53,668 bases of DNA from Malikia granosa (GCF_002980595.1 NZ_PVLQ01000010.1:1-53668); one strand, 5' to 3'; counted from the stretch's first letter, positions 26,901 through 35,217 are shown. Notes: a model not told the origin generated them from the letters alone. Program-made: numbers and translations.

Positions 26901-27137
26901 GGTGTTGATGCCGGCGATGCCGTTGACGCCTTCCTCGATCTTGCGCGTGACCTCGGACTCGACGATCTCGGGCGCGGCGCCCGGGTATTCGGTCGAGACC
27001 ACCACGACCGGAAAGTCGACATTCGGGAACTGGTCGATCTGCAGCCGCTGCAGCGAAAACGCCCCCAGCACCACGAAGGCCAGCATGACCATGGTCGCGA
27101 AGACCGGGTTGTGCAGCGAGACACGGGTGAACCACAT
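23958..27137 (-). CDS. RND efflux pump, inner-membrane subunit (AcrB/HAE1 type)
   Basis: A proton-driven exporter of 1059 residues, full length. TM1 starts at NPVFATMVMLAFVVLG. Two large periplasmic loops (about 35-335 and 565-870) are each followed by membrane helices. The TM4 region GLLIDDAIVVRENIVRH carries the paired aspartates of the proton relay. MTTLAMVFGMVPLALALSEG lies near the C-terminus. The start MWFTRVSLHNPVFATM is typical of the HAE1/MdtB-like group. Substrates cannot be inferred. It is 15 bases after its adaptor gene and 57 bases before pcm. Its outer-membrane partner is probably the TolC protein two genes beyond pcm. Confidence 0.95.
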   Translation of the reverse strand: MWFTRVSLHNPVFATMVMLAFVVLGAFSLQRLQIDQFPNVDFPVVVVSTEYPGAAPEIVESEVTRKIEEGVNGIAGINTLTSRSYENQSVVVIEFQLHIDGRKAAEDVREKIAALRASLRDEVEEPRVQRFDPASRPVWSVAILPDSSQGQAPDTVELTHWAELVFKKRLEHARGVGAVTLAGASRRTVQVELQPAALEAFGVTPEQVVSTIRQENQDLPVGALRTLERERMVQIEARAARPQEFERLIVARHNGQPVRLGQVARVLDGAQEVESLALYNGQRTLLLQVQKAQDENTLAVIDSLTQVLAEIGPEVPAGIKLAPIGDTGRPIRVAVANVTRTLVEGALLTVLIVFLFLNSWRSTVITGLTLPIALVGAFLFMHLFGFTINMITMMALSLCVGLLIDDAIVVRENIVRHVQMGKTPFQAALDGTQEIGLAVLATTLSIVAVFLPIGFMQGIVGKFFHEFGITIVAAVLISMFVSFTLDPMLSSVWHDPEIEPHDPSRPRRTLYERTLGRLTQAIERSQEQLAEAYQGLLAWSLAHKKSTLAIAAGTLVAAFALLPLLGSEFVPKADFSETNIAFETPVGSSLENTEAKAREVDAIVRSLPEVRYTLTTINSGNAQGKTRASLYVRLVERDQRSRSVDELSAQLRERLRQVGGITVTQAGLLDPVGGQKQIEFSLQGPDLQQLDRLGQQAMARLRTIPGLVDLDSSAKPNKPTISVQLKRDAASDLGIGTAQLAASLRTLVAGQSAGNWRASDDETYDIQVRLPLAGRSQVEQLRQLPLVVGSNADGSARVLRLEQVAEVSESTGASQINRRALTREVTISGNAYARSIGEISADIRRELDALQLPSGYRYSFGGSTKNMDESLGYAVSALALAIIFIYMILASQFKSFLQPLALMSSLPLTLIGVVLALLLFGSSLSMFSVIGIVMLMGLVTKNAILLIDFAIRAREGTPEHPPLEREAALLLAGRVRLRPILMTTLAMVFGMVPLALALSEGSEQRAPMGQAVIGGVLTSTLLTLVVVPVVYCYMDDLGRWFQRLWSGRPAEDVGRAGES

Positions 27138-27152
27138 CGGGCCGGTCCTCGC

Positions 27153-28310
27153 TCAGCGCGCCGTTGCCGCATCGGGCCGGGCGGTCGCGCGGACCGCCTT
27201 GGCCGGCGTGCCGGCGGCCAGCGCGCCGGCGCTCGCGCGCAGCACCCGCGTGCCGGGCTCCAACCCGTCGATCGCGACCATGGCCTCGTCGCCGAGCTGG
27301 CCCTGCTGGCCCGGCACCACCTTGCGGTGCACCACCTGGCCGTCCTGCAGCAGCTGCAGATAGGGCTGGGGCTGGTCGCTGCGCAGCGCCGACAGCGGCA
27401 CCGCGACCGCGCGCAGCCGTCCGGTCTCGATCCGGCCCTGCACGAACAGGCCCTGGCGCAGGCCGTCTTGCGCCGGCAGCGCCAGGTAGGCCAGCAGGCT
27501 GCGGCTGCCGGCCTGCAGGGCGGGACTGATGCGCGCCACCCGCGCCTTGGACGGCTGGCCCATGCCCTCGACCGACCATTCGGCCAGCTGGCCGACCCGC
27601 AGCTGCAGCGCATCGGCCGGGGGCAGGGCGGCTTCTATCTCCAGCGCGCGGGCATCGACGATGTCCAGCACCCGCGCATCGACCGGCACCCGCTCGCCGT
27701 CCTGGGCCAGCCGGGCCGCGACCTGGCCCGAGATCGGCGCGCGCAGCTCGGTATCGGCCAAGGTCTTGCGCGCGATGTCGAGCAGGGCCTGGGTCGCCTG
27801 CAGGTTGGCGCGCGCGGTCGCGAGGTTGAGCTCCGAGGTCTGCGCCGCCGTCGACGAGATGAAGCCCTGCCTGACCAGCGCCTGGTTGTTGTCCTGCTGG
27901 CGCTGGGCGATCGCGAGCTGGGCCTGGCTGGCATGGACCTGCTGCTCGGCCTGCGCCACCCGCGCCCGCGCCTCGGTCGCGTCCACCCGGGCCAGCAGCT
28001 GGCCGGCACGCACCGGATCGCCCTCGCGCACCGTCAGGCCGCTCAGTTCGCCCGCGACCCGGGCCTTGACCGTGGCCGCATGCACCGCCTTCAAGGTGCC
28101 CGTGAACGGCAGGCTGAGCCGCAGCTCGACCGCCTCGGCCAGGAACAGGTCGTGCTCGGACAGCTCGATCGCCGCCGGTGCCTGCGAACTGGCTGCCAGC
28201 CGACGCGCGTTCTCCTGCTGTTGCTGGCGCTTGTCGAGTGCGCGCAGCAGGCCCAGCGCGAGTGCCAGGGCCAACAGGGCCAGCAAGGCCCAGCGTTTCC
28301 ACGATGTCAT
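27153..28310 (-). CDS. RND efflux periplasmic adaptor subunit
   Basis: Membrane-fusion protein of 385 residues linking the RND pump to a TolC-type channel. An N-terminal membrane anchor lies at about 6-24 (RWALLALLALALALGLLRAL); there is no lipobox cysteine. A biotinyl-lipoyl-like half (LKAVHAATVKARVAGELSGL) precedes a helical hairpin (about 110-175, Gln/Ala-rich). The second lipoyl half contains TELRAPISGQVAARLAQDGERV, and beta-barrel and membrane-proximal domains follow. The gene leads the pump operon and is divergent from msrA; no obvious repressor gene is adjacent. Confidence 0.93.
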   Translation of the reverse strand: MTSWKRWALLALLALALALGLLRALDKRQQQQENARRLAASSQAPAAIELSEHDLFLAEAVELRLSLPFTGTLKAVHAATVKARVAGELSGLTVREGDPVRAGQLLARVDATEARARVAQAEQQVHASQAQLAIAQRQQDNNQALVRQGFISSTAAQTSELNLATARANLQATQALLDIARKTLADTELRAPISGQVAARLAQDGERVPVDARVLDIVDARALEIEAALPPADALQLRVGQLAEWSVEGMGQPSKARVARISPALQAGSRSLLAYLALPAQDGLRQGLFVQGRIETGRLRAVAVPLSALRSDQPQPYLQLLQDGQVVHRKVVPGQQGQLGDEAMVAIDGLEPGTRVLRASAGALAAGTPAKAVRATARPDAATAR

Positions 28311-28447
28311 ATTGTCTTTTTCGTCCAGTCGCAGGCGGCAATTTTGATCGGCAATTTAGCGACTATAGCCCAGGCTGGAGGGCATGAATGCCGTTCTATG
28401 TACTATCTGTGCCAGTAATCGAGTCAGTGCAAGAAAGGAATTCTGTC

Positions 28448-28987
28448 ATGTCATCACCTGCAACCCTGGTCCTGGGCGGCGGCTGCTTCTGGTGCACAGA
28501 GGCCGTGTTCGTGCGCGTCAAGGGCGTGCTCGATGTCGAGTCCGGCTACTGCAACGGCCAACCCGCGCGCCCGAGCTACGAGCAGGTCTGCACCGGCCGC
28601 ACCGGCTGCGTCGAGGTCGTCAAGCTCGAGTTCGACCCGGCCGTGATCCCGCTGCAGCAGCTGCTGGCCATCTTCTTCGCCATCCACGACCCGACCCAGC
28701 TCAACCGCCAGGGCCATGATGTCGGCAGCCAGTACCGCAGCGGCATCTACTGCAGCAGCCCCGAGCAGCAGGCGCAGGCGCGCGACTTCATCGCCGAGCT
28801 CGAGCGCGAATCCGCCTTCGACCAGCCCATCGTGACCGAAGTCAAGCCGCTGGAAAACTACTGGCCGGCCGAGGACTATCACCAGGACTTCTTCGCGCGC
28901 AACCCGAACCAGGGTTATTGCCTGGCCGTCGCCGCGCCCAAGGTCGCCAAGCTGCGGCACGCCTTCGCCGCTTGGCTGCGGGATTGA
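28448..28987 (+). CDS. msrA: peptide-methionine (S)-S-oxide reductase
   Basis: Repairs oxidised methionine (S epimer) using thioredoxin. The 179-residue protein starts directly at the catalytic motif [12 protein letters not shown], with the nucleophile Cys13. It has GYCNG where many MsrA proteins have GYAGG, then [43 protein letters not shown] (two segments of the family block) and [15 protein letters not shown] near the C-terminus. The late cysteines could resolve the disulfide. An AGGAAT ribosome site precedes ATG 28448. Followed after 5 bases by the AEC transporter gene. Confidence 0.96.
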   Translation: MSSPATLVLGGGCFWCTEAVFVRVKGVLDVESGYCNGQPARPSYEQVCTGRTGCVEVVKLEFDPAVIPLQQLLAIFFAIHDPTQLNRQGHDVGSQYRSGIYCSSPEQQAQARDFIAELERESAFDQPIVTEVKPLENYWPAEDYHQDFFARNPNQGYCLAVAAPKVAKLRHAFAAWLRD

Positions 28988-28992
28988 TCCGG

Positions 28993-29955
28993 ATGGAGCT
29001 GGCCCAGCACCCGGTCCTGGCCTCGCTGATCCCGGTCTGCCTGCTGGTCGGCGCCGGTTTCCTGGCCGGTCGCCTGCGCTGGGTCGGCCCGGAAGCCGTG
29101 CGCGGCCTGTCCAACCTGGTCTTCATGTTGCTGATCCCGGCGCTGCTGTTTCGCACCATGAGCGCGGTGCGCTTCGAGCAGCTCGACCCCAGGCCGGTGC
29201 TGGCCTATTTCCCGGTGGCGGTGGCCTGGCTGCTGGCGCAGATCGCCTGGCGCGGCTTCACGCCGCGCAGCGTGGTGCTGGCGCTGGGCGGCACCTTCTC
29301 CAACAACGTCATGATCGGCCTGATCCTGGTCGAGCTGGCCTACGGCAAGCCGGGGCTGGTGACGCTGCTGACCCTGGTCGCGGTGCACTCGCTGATCATA
29401 CTGACCGCCTCGTCGGTGCTGATCGAGCTGGCGCAGGCGCGCCAGGCCAGCCGGGACGGCGCGCATTCCCCGCGCCTGCTCAGGACGGTGCGCTCGGCCA
29501 TGCGGGCCTCGCTGCTGCATCCGATCCCGCTGCCGATTGCCGCCGGCCTGCTGTTTGCCCAGACCGGCTGGACCCTGTCGCCGCTGGTCGACCAGCCGCT
29601 GCGCCTGCTCGGCAATGCCTTCGGGCCGCTGTCGCTGGTGCTGGTCGGCATCAGCCTGGCGCTCACGCCGCTGGCGGGTCACTGGCGCGCGGCGCTGCCG
29701 GTGGTGGCCTGCAAGAACCTGGCCTTGCCGCTGCTGGTGGCGGCCTCGGGCTGGGCGCTGGGCCTCGCCCCCCTGGCCTGGCAGGTGATCGTGCTCGCGG
29801 CGGCCCTGCCGACTGGCGCCAACGTCTACCTGTTCGCCCAGCGCTACCGCGCCGAGCAGGAACTCACGACCACGGTGGTGGGGCTCTCCACCGCGCTCGG
29901 CCTGCTCACGCTCAGCGCCGTGATGCTGCTGACGGCCGCTCTGGCCGGCAGTTGA
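28993..29955 (+). CDS. AEC family (auxin efflux carrier-like) transporter
   Basis: A 320-residue inner-membrane carrier with about ten hydrophobic helices arranged as two five-helix repeats. Features are the N-terminal [20 protein letters not shown], the discontinuous helix region [21 protein letters not shown] (the N-N pair is family-typical) and the second-repeat [15 protein letters not shown]. Bacterial members export or import malonate, malate or amino acids, but no substrate can be assigned. GATCCGGATGG places the ATG 5 bases after the msrA stop, so the two are likely co-transcribed. The rpsP promoter lies just after its stop. Confidence 0.88.
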   Translation: MELAQHPVLASLIPVCLLVGAGFLAGRLRWVGPEAVRGLSNLVFMLLIPALLFRTMSAVRFEQLDPRPVLAYFPVAVAWLLAQIAWRGFTPRSVVLALGGTFSNNVMIGLILVELAYGKPGLVTLLTLVAVHSLIILTASSVLIELAQARQASRDGAHSPRLLRTVRSAMRASLLHPIPLPIAAGLLFAQTGWTLSPLVDQPLRLLGNAFGPLSLVLVGISLALTPLAGHWRAALPVVACKNLALPLLVAASGWALGLAPLAWQVIVLAAALPTGANVYLFAQRYRAEQELTTTVVGLSTALGLLTLSAVMLLTAALAGS

Positions 29956-29962
29956 TCGACCT

Positions 29963-29991
29963 TTTGCTCGCCGGGGCGATCCGGCTATAAT
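29963..29991 (+). promoter_or_regulatory. sigma70-type promoter of the rpsP operon
   Basis: TTTGCT (29963-29968), 17-base spacer, then a perfect TATAAT (29986-29991). Transcription would start near 29998, leaving a leader of about 105 bases before rpsP that contains a GGGCG/CGCCC stem at about 30062-30076. The -35 is weak but the -10 and spacing are consensus. Confidence 0.7.
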
Positions 29992-30103
29992 GATCGGCTT
30001 TGCAACGTTTCGCTGGCCGGGTGGTCAGTCGGTGTCTCAGGCGTTGCGGAAAATTGCGACAGGGCGATGGCGCCCCGTCACCACAGCACCCGAAGGACAA
30101 ACC

Positions 30104-30373
30104 ATGGTCGTTATCCGACTCTCCCGCGGCGGCTCCAAAGCCCGTCCGTTCTACAACATCGTCGTCGCTCACAAGCAAAACCGTCGTGACGGCCGCTTCA
30201 TCGAGCGCATCGGCTTCTACAACCCGCTGGCCCGCGGTGGCGAAGAGCCGCTGCGCATCGCCCAGGACCGCCTGACCTACTGGCAAGGCGTGGGCGCCCA
30301 GGCTTCCGACGTCGTCGAGCGCCTGGTCAAGCAAGCCGCCAAGGCTGCTGCCGCGACTTCCGCTGCCGCCTAA
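30104..30373 (+). CDS. rpsP: 30S ribosomal protein S16 (bS16)
   Basis: An 89-residue small-subunit protein needed for 30S assembly. It starts [21 protein letters not shown] (S16 N-terminus, with the RGG-KRPF-type motif) and contains [14 protein letters not shown]. It ends in an Ala-rich tail. Length is typical (80-90). A GAAGGA ribosome site precedes ATG 30104. First gene of rpsP-rimM-trmD-rplS. Confidence 0.98.
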   Translation: MVVIRLSRGGSKARPFYNIVVAHKQNRRDGRFIERIGFYNPLARGGEEPLRIAQDRLTYWQGVGAQASDVVERLVKQAAKAAAATSAAA

Positions 30374-30375
30374 TC

Positions 30376-30960
30376 ATGGCTCAGCTGCCCGGCCTCGAAC
30401 CAGCCGTTCTGCCGCCTGACGCGGTGGAGCTCGGCCGGGTGCAGGAAGCCTGGGGCATCAAGGGTTGGCTGCGACTGCATTCGCACAGCGCCGACCCCGA
30501 AGTGCTGCTGGCTGCCAAGCGCTGGTTCCTGACTCCTCCCGAAGCCCGCTTCGCGCGCGGCTTCGACGCATTCTCCGGTGTCGTGACCGTCGTCGTCGAC
30601 GAGGTCAAGACCCATGCCGATGGCCTGGTGGCGCGGATCTCCCAAATAGCCGACCGCAACGCCGCCGAGGCGCTCAAGGGCGCGCGCATCCATGTCTCGC
30701 GCGCCGACTTCCCCGCCGCCAAGGGCGACGACGAATACTACTGGGTCGACCTGCTCGGCCTCGAGGTCGTCAACCGCGAAGGCGTGTCGCTGGGCGTGGT
30801 GCGCGACCTGCTGCCGACCGGCCCGCATTCGGTGCTCTGCCTCGAATACACCGAGGACGGCAAGCCGCAAGAGCGCATGATTCCCTTCGTCTCGGTCTAT
30901 GTCGATTCGGTCGACCTGCCGGGCAAGCGCATCACGGTCGACTGGCAACCCGACTACTGA
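30376..30960 (+). CDS. rimM: ribosome maturation factor RimM
   Basis: Binds S19 in the 30S head and helps late processing of 16S rRNA. The 194-residue protein has an N-terminal RimM domain (about 15-110), with VELGRVQEAWGIKGWLRLHS at its start, then a PRC-barrel domain (about 115-192) with YYWVDLLGLEVVNREG and ERMIPFVSVYVDSVDL. It lies 2 bases after rpsP and 27 before trmD, the standard order. Nothing unusual was seen. Confidence 0.97.
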   Translation: MAQLPGLEPAVLPPDAVELGRVQEAWGIKGWLRLHSHSADPEVLLAAKRWFLTPPEARFARGFDAFSGVVTVVVDEVKTHADGLVARISQIADRNAAEALKGARIHVSRADFPAAKGDDEYYWVDLLGLEVVNREGVSLGVVRDLLPTGPHSVLCLEYTEDGKPQERMIPFVSVYVDSVDLPGKRITVDWQPDY

Positions 30961-30987
30961 AGCGCTGCAGGCGCTGTACCGCCTACC

Positions 30988-31782
30988 ATGCGTTTCGACA
31001 TCATCACCCTGTTCCCGGAGCTGTTCGCTCCCTTCCTGAGCCACGGCATCAACCGGCGCGCCTTCGAGAGCCGCCAGGTCGACGTGCGCCTGTGGCAACT
31101 GCGCGACTTCGCCGAGGGCAATTACCGCCGCGTCGACGACCGGCCCTTTGGTGGCGGCCCCGGCATGGTGATGCAGCCCGACCCGCTCTACCGCTGCTGG
31201 CAGGCGATCCGCGCCGACCGTGGCGCCGACCTGCCCGGTGCCGACCCGGTGCCGACCGTGCTGTTCTCGCCGCTGGGCGAGCGCATCGCGCATCCAGTGG
31301 TCGAGCGCTTCTGCTCAGGGGCAGGCGCGATTCTGGTCTGCGGCCGCTACGAGGGGCTGGACCAGCGCTTCATCGATGCCTGCGTCGATGTCCAGCTCAG
31401 CCTGGGCGACTTCGTGCTCTCGGGCGGCGAGATCCCGGCCATGGCGCTGCTCGACTCGGTCGCGCGGCTGCAGCCTGGCGTGCTGAACGATGCCGGCAGC
31501 CACCAGCAAGACAGCTTCAACCCGGCGCTCGACGGCCTGCTCGACTGCCCGCATTACACAAGGCCCGAAGTCTGGCAGGGCCCACAGGGCGAGGTTCCGG
31601 TGCCGCCGGTGCTGCTGTCGGGCCACCACGGCCAGATCGAGGCCTGGCGGCGCCAGCAAAGCCTGCGCCAGACCGCCCAGTGGCGGCCCGACGTGCTCGA
31701 TTCGGTGCGCGCCCGCGGTGCCCTGAGCAAGAGGGACGAGCAGTGGCTGCGCGCCCAGGCGCTCGACAAGGACGTCAGATAG
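30988..31782 (+). CDS. trmD: tRNA (guanine(37)-N1)-methyltransferase
   Basis: Methylates G37 in tRNAs, preventing +1 frameshifts. The 264-residue SPOUT enzyme begins MRFDIITLFPELF, then has NYRRVDDRPFGGGPGMVM. The deep-trefoil-knot SAM site is CGRYEGLDQRF and LSLGDFVLSGGE, and YTRPEVW follows. Length is normal (about 250-265). Its 3' end contains the promoter for rplS. Confidence 0.98.
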   Translation: MRFDIITLFPELFAPFLSHGINRRAFESRQVDVRLWQLRDFAEGNYRRVDDRPFGGGPGMVMQPDPLYRCWQAIRADRGADLPGADPVPTVLFSPLGERIAHPVVERFCSGAGAILVCGRYEGLDQRFIDACVDVQLSLGDFVLSGGEIPAMALLDSVARLQPGVLNDAGSHQQDSFNPALDGLLDCPHYTRPEVWQGPQGEVPVPPVLLSGHHGQIEAWRRQQSLRQTAQWRPDVLDSVRARGALSKRDEQWLRAQALDKDVR

Positions 31783-31790
31783 GCTATAAT
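31763..31790 (+). promoter_or_regulatory. candidate internal promoter for rplS
   Basis: TCGACA (31763-31768), 16-base spacer, perfect TATAAT (31785-31790). It lies at the end of trmD and would give rplS its own start with a leader of about 85 bases, in addition to read-through from rpsP. Confidence 0.6.
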
Positions 31791-31882
31791 CCAAGGCTTT
31801 TCGGTCCTCTGGCGGCCGCCCCAACCTGTTGAGAGTCGAGGCCCCTAGCGTAGCCGTATATGAACGAAAACCGAGGTAAATC

Positions 31883-32239
31883 ATGAACCTGATCCAGATC
31901 CTCGAGCAAGAAGAAATTGCTCGCCTGAACAAAGAAATCCCCGCTTTCGCTCCCGGCGACACCGTGATCGTCAGCGTCAACGTGATCGAAGGCACTCGCA
32001 AGCGCGTGCAGGCCTACGAAGGCGTCGTGATCGCTCGCCGCAACCGCGGCCTGAACTCCGGCTTCATCGTGCGCAAGATCTCGAACGGCGAAGGCGTCGA
32101 GCGTACCTTCCCGCTCTACAGCCCGCTGATTGCCAAGATCGAAGTCAAGCGCCGCGGTGACGTCCGTCGCGCCAAGCTGTACTACCTGCGCCAGCGCAGC
32201 GGCAAGTCGGCACGCATCAAGGAAAAGCTGGGCGCTTGA
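31883..32239 (+). CDS. rplS: 50S ribosomal protein L19 (bL19)
   Basis: A 118-residue protein at the 30S-50S interface. It contains [22 protein letters not shown], followed by [20 protein letters not shown] and [27 protein letters not shown]. Length is typical. A GAGGTAAAT ribosome site precedes the ATG. Last gene of the operon; a terminator follows after 36 bases. Confidence 0.98.
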   Translation: MNLIQILEQEEIARLNKEIPAFAPGDTVIVSVNVIEGTRKRVQAYEGVVIARRNRGLNSGFIVRKISNGEGVERTFPLYSPLIAKIEVKRRGDVRRAKLYYLRQRSGKSARIKEKLGA

Positions 32240-32275
32240 TCGACTGCCTCGGCAGCTTGATCGTCCCCCATGTAG

Positions 32276-32303
32276 AAAGCGCCTTCGGGCGCTTTTTATT
32301 TTT
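32276..32303 (+). terminator. terminator of the rpsP-rplS operon
   Basis: Perfect 8-bp stem AAAGCGCC / GGCGCTTT with a TTCG tetraloop, followed by TTATTTTT. This is one of the clearest intrinsic terminators in the window. It separates rplS from the binding-protein/kinase pair, which must have its own promoter in the short interval after it or be read through. Confidence 0.92.
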
Positions 32304-32335
32304 GGGGCCCCAATCCCCTTGGAGTTCGCATCCGT

Positions 32336-33229
32336 ATGAGCCAGTGTCTTGCATTCTTCCCCATGTGGCGTTCACGGGTTTTCGCTTTTTGCTGGCGCTT
32401 CCCGTGGCTGCTGCTTGTCTGCTCCTTGCTGTTGGCTGGCGTCGCCCGCGCACAGTCCGCGCCACCTGTCCTGAGCGTGGGCATCGTGCCGCAGCAGGCG
32501 GCCAGCGAACTCGCGCGCGCCTGGATTCCGCTGCTGCAAGAGGTGGGCCGACGGGCTCGCGTGCAACTGGTATTTCGTACCGCGGCGGACATTCCGGCGT
32601 TCGAGGACCGCGTCATGAAGGGCGAGTTCCAGCTCGCCTACATGAATCCCTACCACTACACGGTGTTCAGCAAGACACCTGGCTACCAGGCCTTCCTGAA
32701 GGAAAAGGATCGCAAGCTGGTGGGCATCATCGTGGTGCCCAAGGGCAGTCCGGTCCAGAGCCTGGAGCAACTTCAGGGCAAGCGGGTGGCCTTCCCGGCG
32801 CCTGCGGCCTTTGCCGCCAGCATCCTGCCCCGGGCCGAATTCAGCCGCAGCCAAATAGAGATCGATGCCCGCTACGTGAGTTCGCACGACAGTGTCTACA
32901 AAGGCGTGGCCAACGGCCTGTTCGATGCCGGCGGCGGCATCCAGCGCACGCTCGAAGGCATGGAGCCGCAGGTCTCGTCCCAGTTGCGCGTGCTCTCCCG
33001 CACTCCGGCCTATACCCCTCACGCGCTGGCCATACACCCAGGCGTGAGCGCCGAGGTGGCCGAGCGCCTGCGCCAGGCCTTCATCGGACTGGACGGTGAC
33101 GAGGCCGGCCGCGCGCTGCTCGAGCCCCTGAACTTCAAGGGCCTGGTGGCGGCAACCGACAGCGAATGGGATTCCGTGCGCGCCCTCCGGCTCAGGCAGC
33201 CAGTCGGTTCCTCTGCTGTCAAGAAGTGA
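32336..33229 (+). CDS. phosphate/phosphonate-type (PhnD-like) periplasmic binding protein
   Basis: A 297-residue exported solute-binding protein. A long signal region with hydrophobic core FPWLLLVCSLLLAGVARA ends at a probable cleavage site ARA/QS near residue 39. The mature protein has the type 2 periplasmic binding fold of the PhnD family: LSVGIVPQQAASELARAW at the N-terminus, FQLAYMNPYHYTVFSK in the ligand cleft, VGIIVVPKGSPVQSLEQLQGK and DSVYKGVANGLFDAGGG. There is no ABC permease or ATPase nearby. Its stop overlaps the start of a hybrid histidine kinase (GTGA). That makes it likely to be the ligand-sensing partner of the kinase rather than a transporter subunit. Ligand unknown. An alternative start is ATG 32363. 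Confidence 0.85.
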   Translation: MSQCLAFFPMWRSRVFAFCWRFPWLLLVCSLLLAGVARAQSAPPVLSVGIVPQQAASELARAWIPLLQEVGRRARVQLVFRTAADIPAFEDRVMKGEFQLAYMNPYHYTVFSKTPGYQAFLKEKDRKLVGIIVVPKGSPVQSLEQLQGKRVAFPAPAAFAASILPRAEFSRSQIEIDARYVSSHDSVYKGVANGLFDAGGGIQRTLEGMEPQVSSQLRVLSRTPAYTPHALAIHPGVSAEVAERLRQAFIGLDGDEAGRALLEPLNFKGLVAATDSEWDSVRALRLRQPVGSSAVKK

Positions 33230-35196
33230 AGTTCCGCACCAAGACCATCGTCGGCATCGCCCTGATCGAGGCGATCCTGCTGGCCATCCTGGTGTGGAAT
33301 GGCATGAACCAGCTGCAGAGTTCCAACGAGGACAACGTCGAGCGCCGCATGGCCAGCATCAGTCGCTTGCTGGTGGCCAGCCTGCGCGATGCGATGGTCG
33401 CATCGGACGTGGCCACCGTGGAGGCCGTGGTCAAGGATGTCATGGCAACGGGCGACATCAGCTATATGCGGGTGCTGGGGCCCGGCGACATCCTGATTGC
33501 CCAGATGGGCAAGCTGCCTGTCCAGCCTGTGCGGCACGAGGCGCGGCTGGACTTGAGCGGTGACGCACGCTACGACCATGTGCTGCCGGTGGAGGTGGCG
33601 GGCCAGAGCTTTGGCCAGATACAGTTCGGCATGGATGTGGGCCGCCTGCAGGACCTGCTGGGCCAGGCCAGGCACTGGTATCTGGCGCTGTCGGCCCTGG
33701 AAATGGCGCTGGTGGCGGTGTTTTCCTTTGTCCTGGGCGGAGTGTTGACGGGACAGCTGCTCAAGTTGCGCGATGCCAGCCAGGCCCTGGCCAATGGTGA
33801 TTTTTCGGTCCGGGTGCCGGTGCGCGGCGCGGATGAACTGGCCGAGACCGCCAGGGCCTTCAACCGGATGGCCGACATGCTCAGCGATCACACCCGGATC
33901 CTCGAGGAAACGGTGCGCCAGCGTACCCTGGACCTGCAGGATGCCTTGCGTGAACGCGAGGCGGCCAACGAGCACTTGCAAAGGCTCAACTCCGCGCTCG
34001 AGGCGGAAAAGGTCAAGGCCCAGCAGGCCAGCGTCGCCAAGAGCCAGTTTCTCGCCGTCATGAGCCACGAGATCCGCACGCCCATCAATGGCGTGCTGGG
34101 CAGTCTGCAACTGGCCCTGCGCTGCCCGCTCGACGAGGTGTTGCGCCAGCATCTGGAGACCGCGTCCAGCTCCGGCCAGCTGCTGCGCCAGATCATCGAC
34201 GACATCCTCGATCACTCAAAGATCGAGGCCGGCAAGCTCGAGATCTTGCATGAACCGGTCCATCTGCCGAGTCTGCTGCGCGACATCCTGGCCATGCTGG
34301 CGCCAGCGGCCGCGGCCAAGCAGCTGCCGCTGCGGGTGGAGGCGGCCGCCGGCCTGCCCGACTGGGTGCAGGGCGATGGCCTGCGCCTGCGCCAGGTGCT
34401 GCTCAATCTTCTGAGCAACTCCGTCAAGTTCAGCCAGCATGGCGAGGTGGTGTTGCGCGTGCAGCGCCGGCCGGTTTCCCCGCCGCAGCCGCTTGGCGAG
34501 TGTCTCGAGCTGGCCGTGAGCGACAGTGGCATCGGCATGTCCGCGCAGCAGATCGGCCAGCTGTTCCTGCCGTTCCAGCAGGGCGAGAGCACCACCACCC
34601 GGCGCTTCGGCGGCACCGGCCTGGGTCTTTCGATCACCAAGCGCCTGGTCGAGGCCATGGGCGGCGATATCCGGGTCGAGAGCGCGCCGGGCCAAGGCAG
34701 CTGCTTCACGGTGCGCTTGCCGCTGGAGCTTGCCGATCCGGCGGCAGTCGCCGACCGGGACCATGCCAGCGCAGAGGAGGGGGACGCGCAGCCCCGGATC
34801 GGCCAGCGGCTGCAGGGCCTCAACATCCTGGTCGCAGATGACATCCCGGTCAACCACCTCATCATGAAGGGAATCCTGGGCCAGGAAGGCGCGCAGGTCC
34901 AGGTGGCGCAGGATGGGCTCCAGGTGCTGGCGGCGCTGCGCGAGCAGCCTCAAGCCTTCGATCTGGTCTTCATGGATGTGAGCATGCCCCACATGGATGG
35001 CCTGCAGGCCACGCGGGCCATCCGCGACGATGGGCGCTGGCAAGACCTGCCCATCGTCGCGATCACCGCCAACGTCACCGAGGAGGATCGCCAGGCCTGC
35101 CTGGCGGCTGGCATGAACGACTTCGTCGGCAAGCCCTTCAAGCTGGAGCAGGTGGTCGAGGTGACCCGCCGCTTGTGCTGCGACCTCGCCACCTGA
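33226..35196 (+). CDS. hybrid sensor histidine kinase with receiver domain
   Basis: A membrane-bound hybrid kinase of 656 residues. TM1 is at about 6-26, a periplasmic sensing region about 27-148, TM2 about 151-176 and HAMP about 176-228. A coiled coil lies at about 225-270. HisKA carries the phosphorylated His281 in SHEIRTPINGV, and HATPase has the N-box near 391-399, DSGIG 433-437 and GTGLGL 463-468. A receiver domain at about 531-650 has acidic residues DD at 538-539, phospho-acceptor Asp584 in FMDVSMP and Lys636. There is no Hpt domain or separate DNA-binding regulator nearby, so the output is unknown. GTG 33226 was chosen because it overlaps the stop of the binding-protein gene and puts TM1 at the N-terminus. 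Confidence 0.92.
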   Translation: MKFRTKTIVGIALIEAILLAILVWNGMNQLQSSNEDNVERRMASISRLLVASLRDAMVASDVATVEAVVKDVMATGDISYMRVLGPGDILIAQMGKLPVQPVRHEARLDLSGDARYDHVLPVEVAGQSFGQIQFGMDVGRLQDLLGQARHWYLALSALEMALVAVFSFVLGGVLTGQLLKLRDASQALANGDFSVRVPVRGADELAETARAFNRMADMLSDHTRILEETVRQRTLDLQDALREREAANEHLQRLNSALEAEKVKAQQASVAKSQFLAVMSHEIRTPINGVLGSLQLALRCPLDEVLRQHLETASSSGQLLRQIIDDILDHSKIEAGKLEILHEPVHLPSLLRDILAMLAPAAAAKQLPLRVEAAAGLPDWVQGDGLRLRQVLLNLLSNSVKFSQHGEVVLRVQRRPVSPPQPLGECLELAVSDSGIGMSAQQIGQLFLPFQQGESTTTRRFGGTGLGLSITKRLVEAMGGDIRVESAPGQGSCFTVRLPLELADPAAVADRDHASAEEGDAQPRIGQRLQGLNILVADDIPVNHLIMKGILGQEGAQVQVAQDGLQVLAALREQPQAFDLVFMDVSMPHMDGLQATRAIRDDGRWQDLPIVAITANVTEEDRQACLAAGMNDFVGKPFKLEQVVEVTRRLCCDLAT

Positions 35197-35217
35197 GGGG
35201 CGATGCCGAGAAGTGCT

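Noticed and set aside
24126-28418. 1430-codon plus-strand frame opposite the RND genes
   Set aside because: The minus strand encodes a clear RND pump and adaptor with full motifs. The antisense frame has low complexity and no domain.
28311-28447. Divergent promoters between the RND adaptor gene and msrA
   Set aside because: Several TATA-like words (TATAGC, TACTAT) occur but none has a well-spaced -35, so none is listed as a feature.
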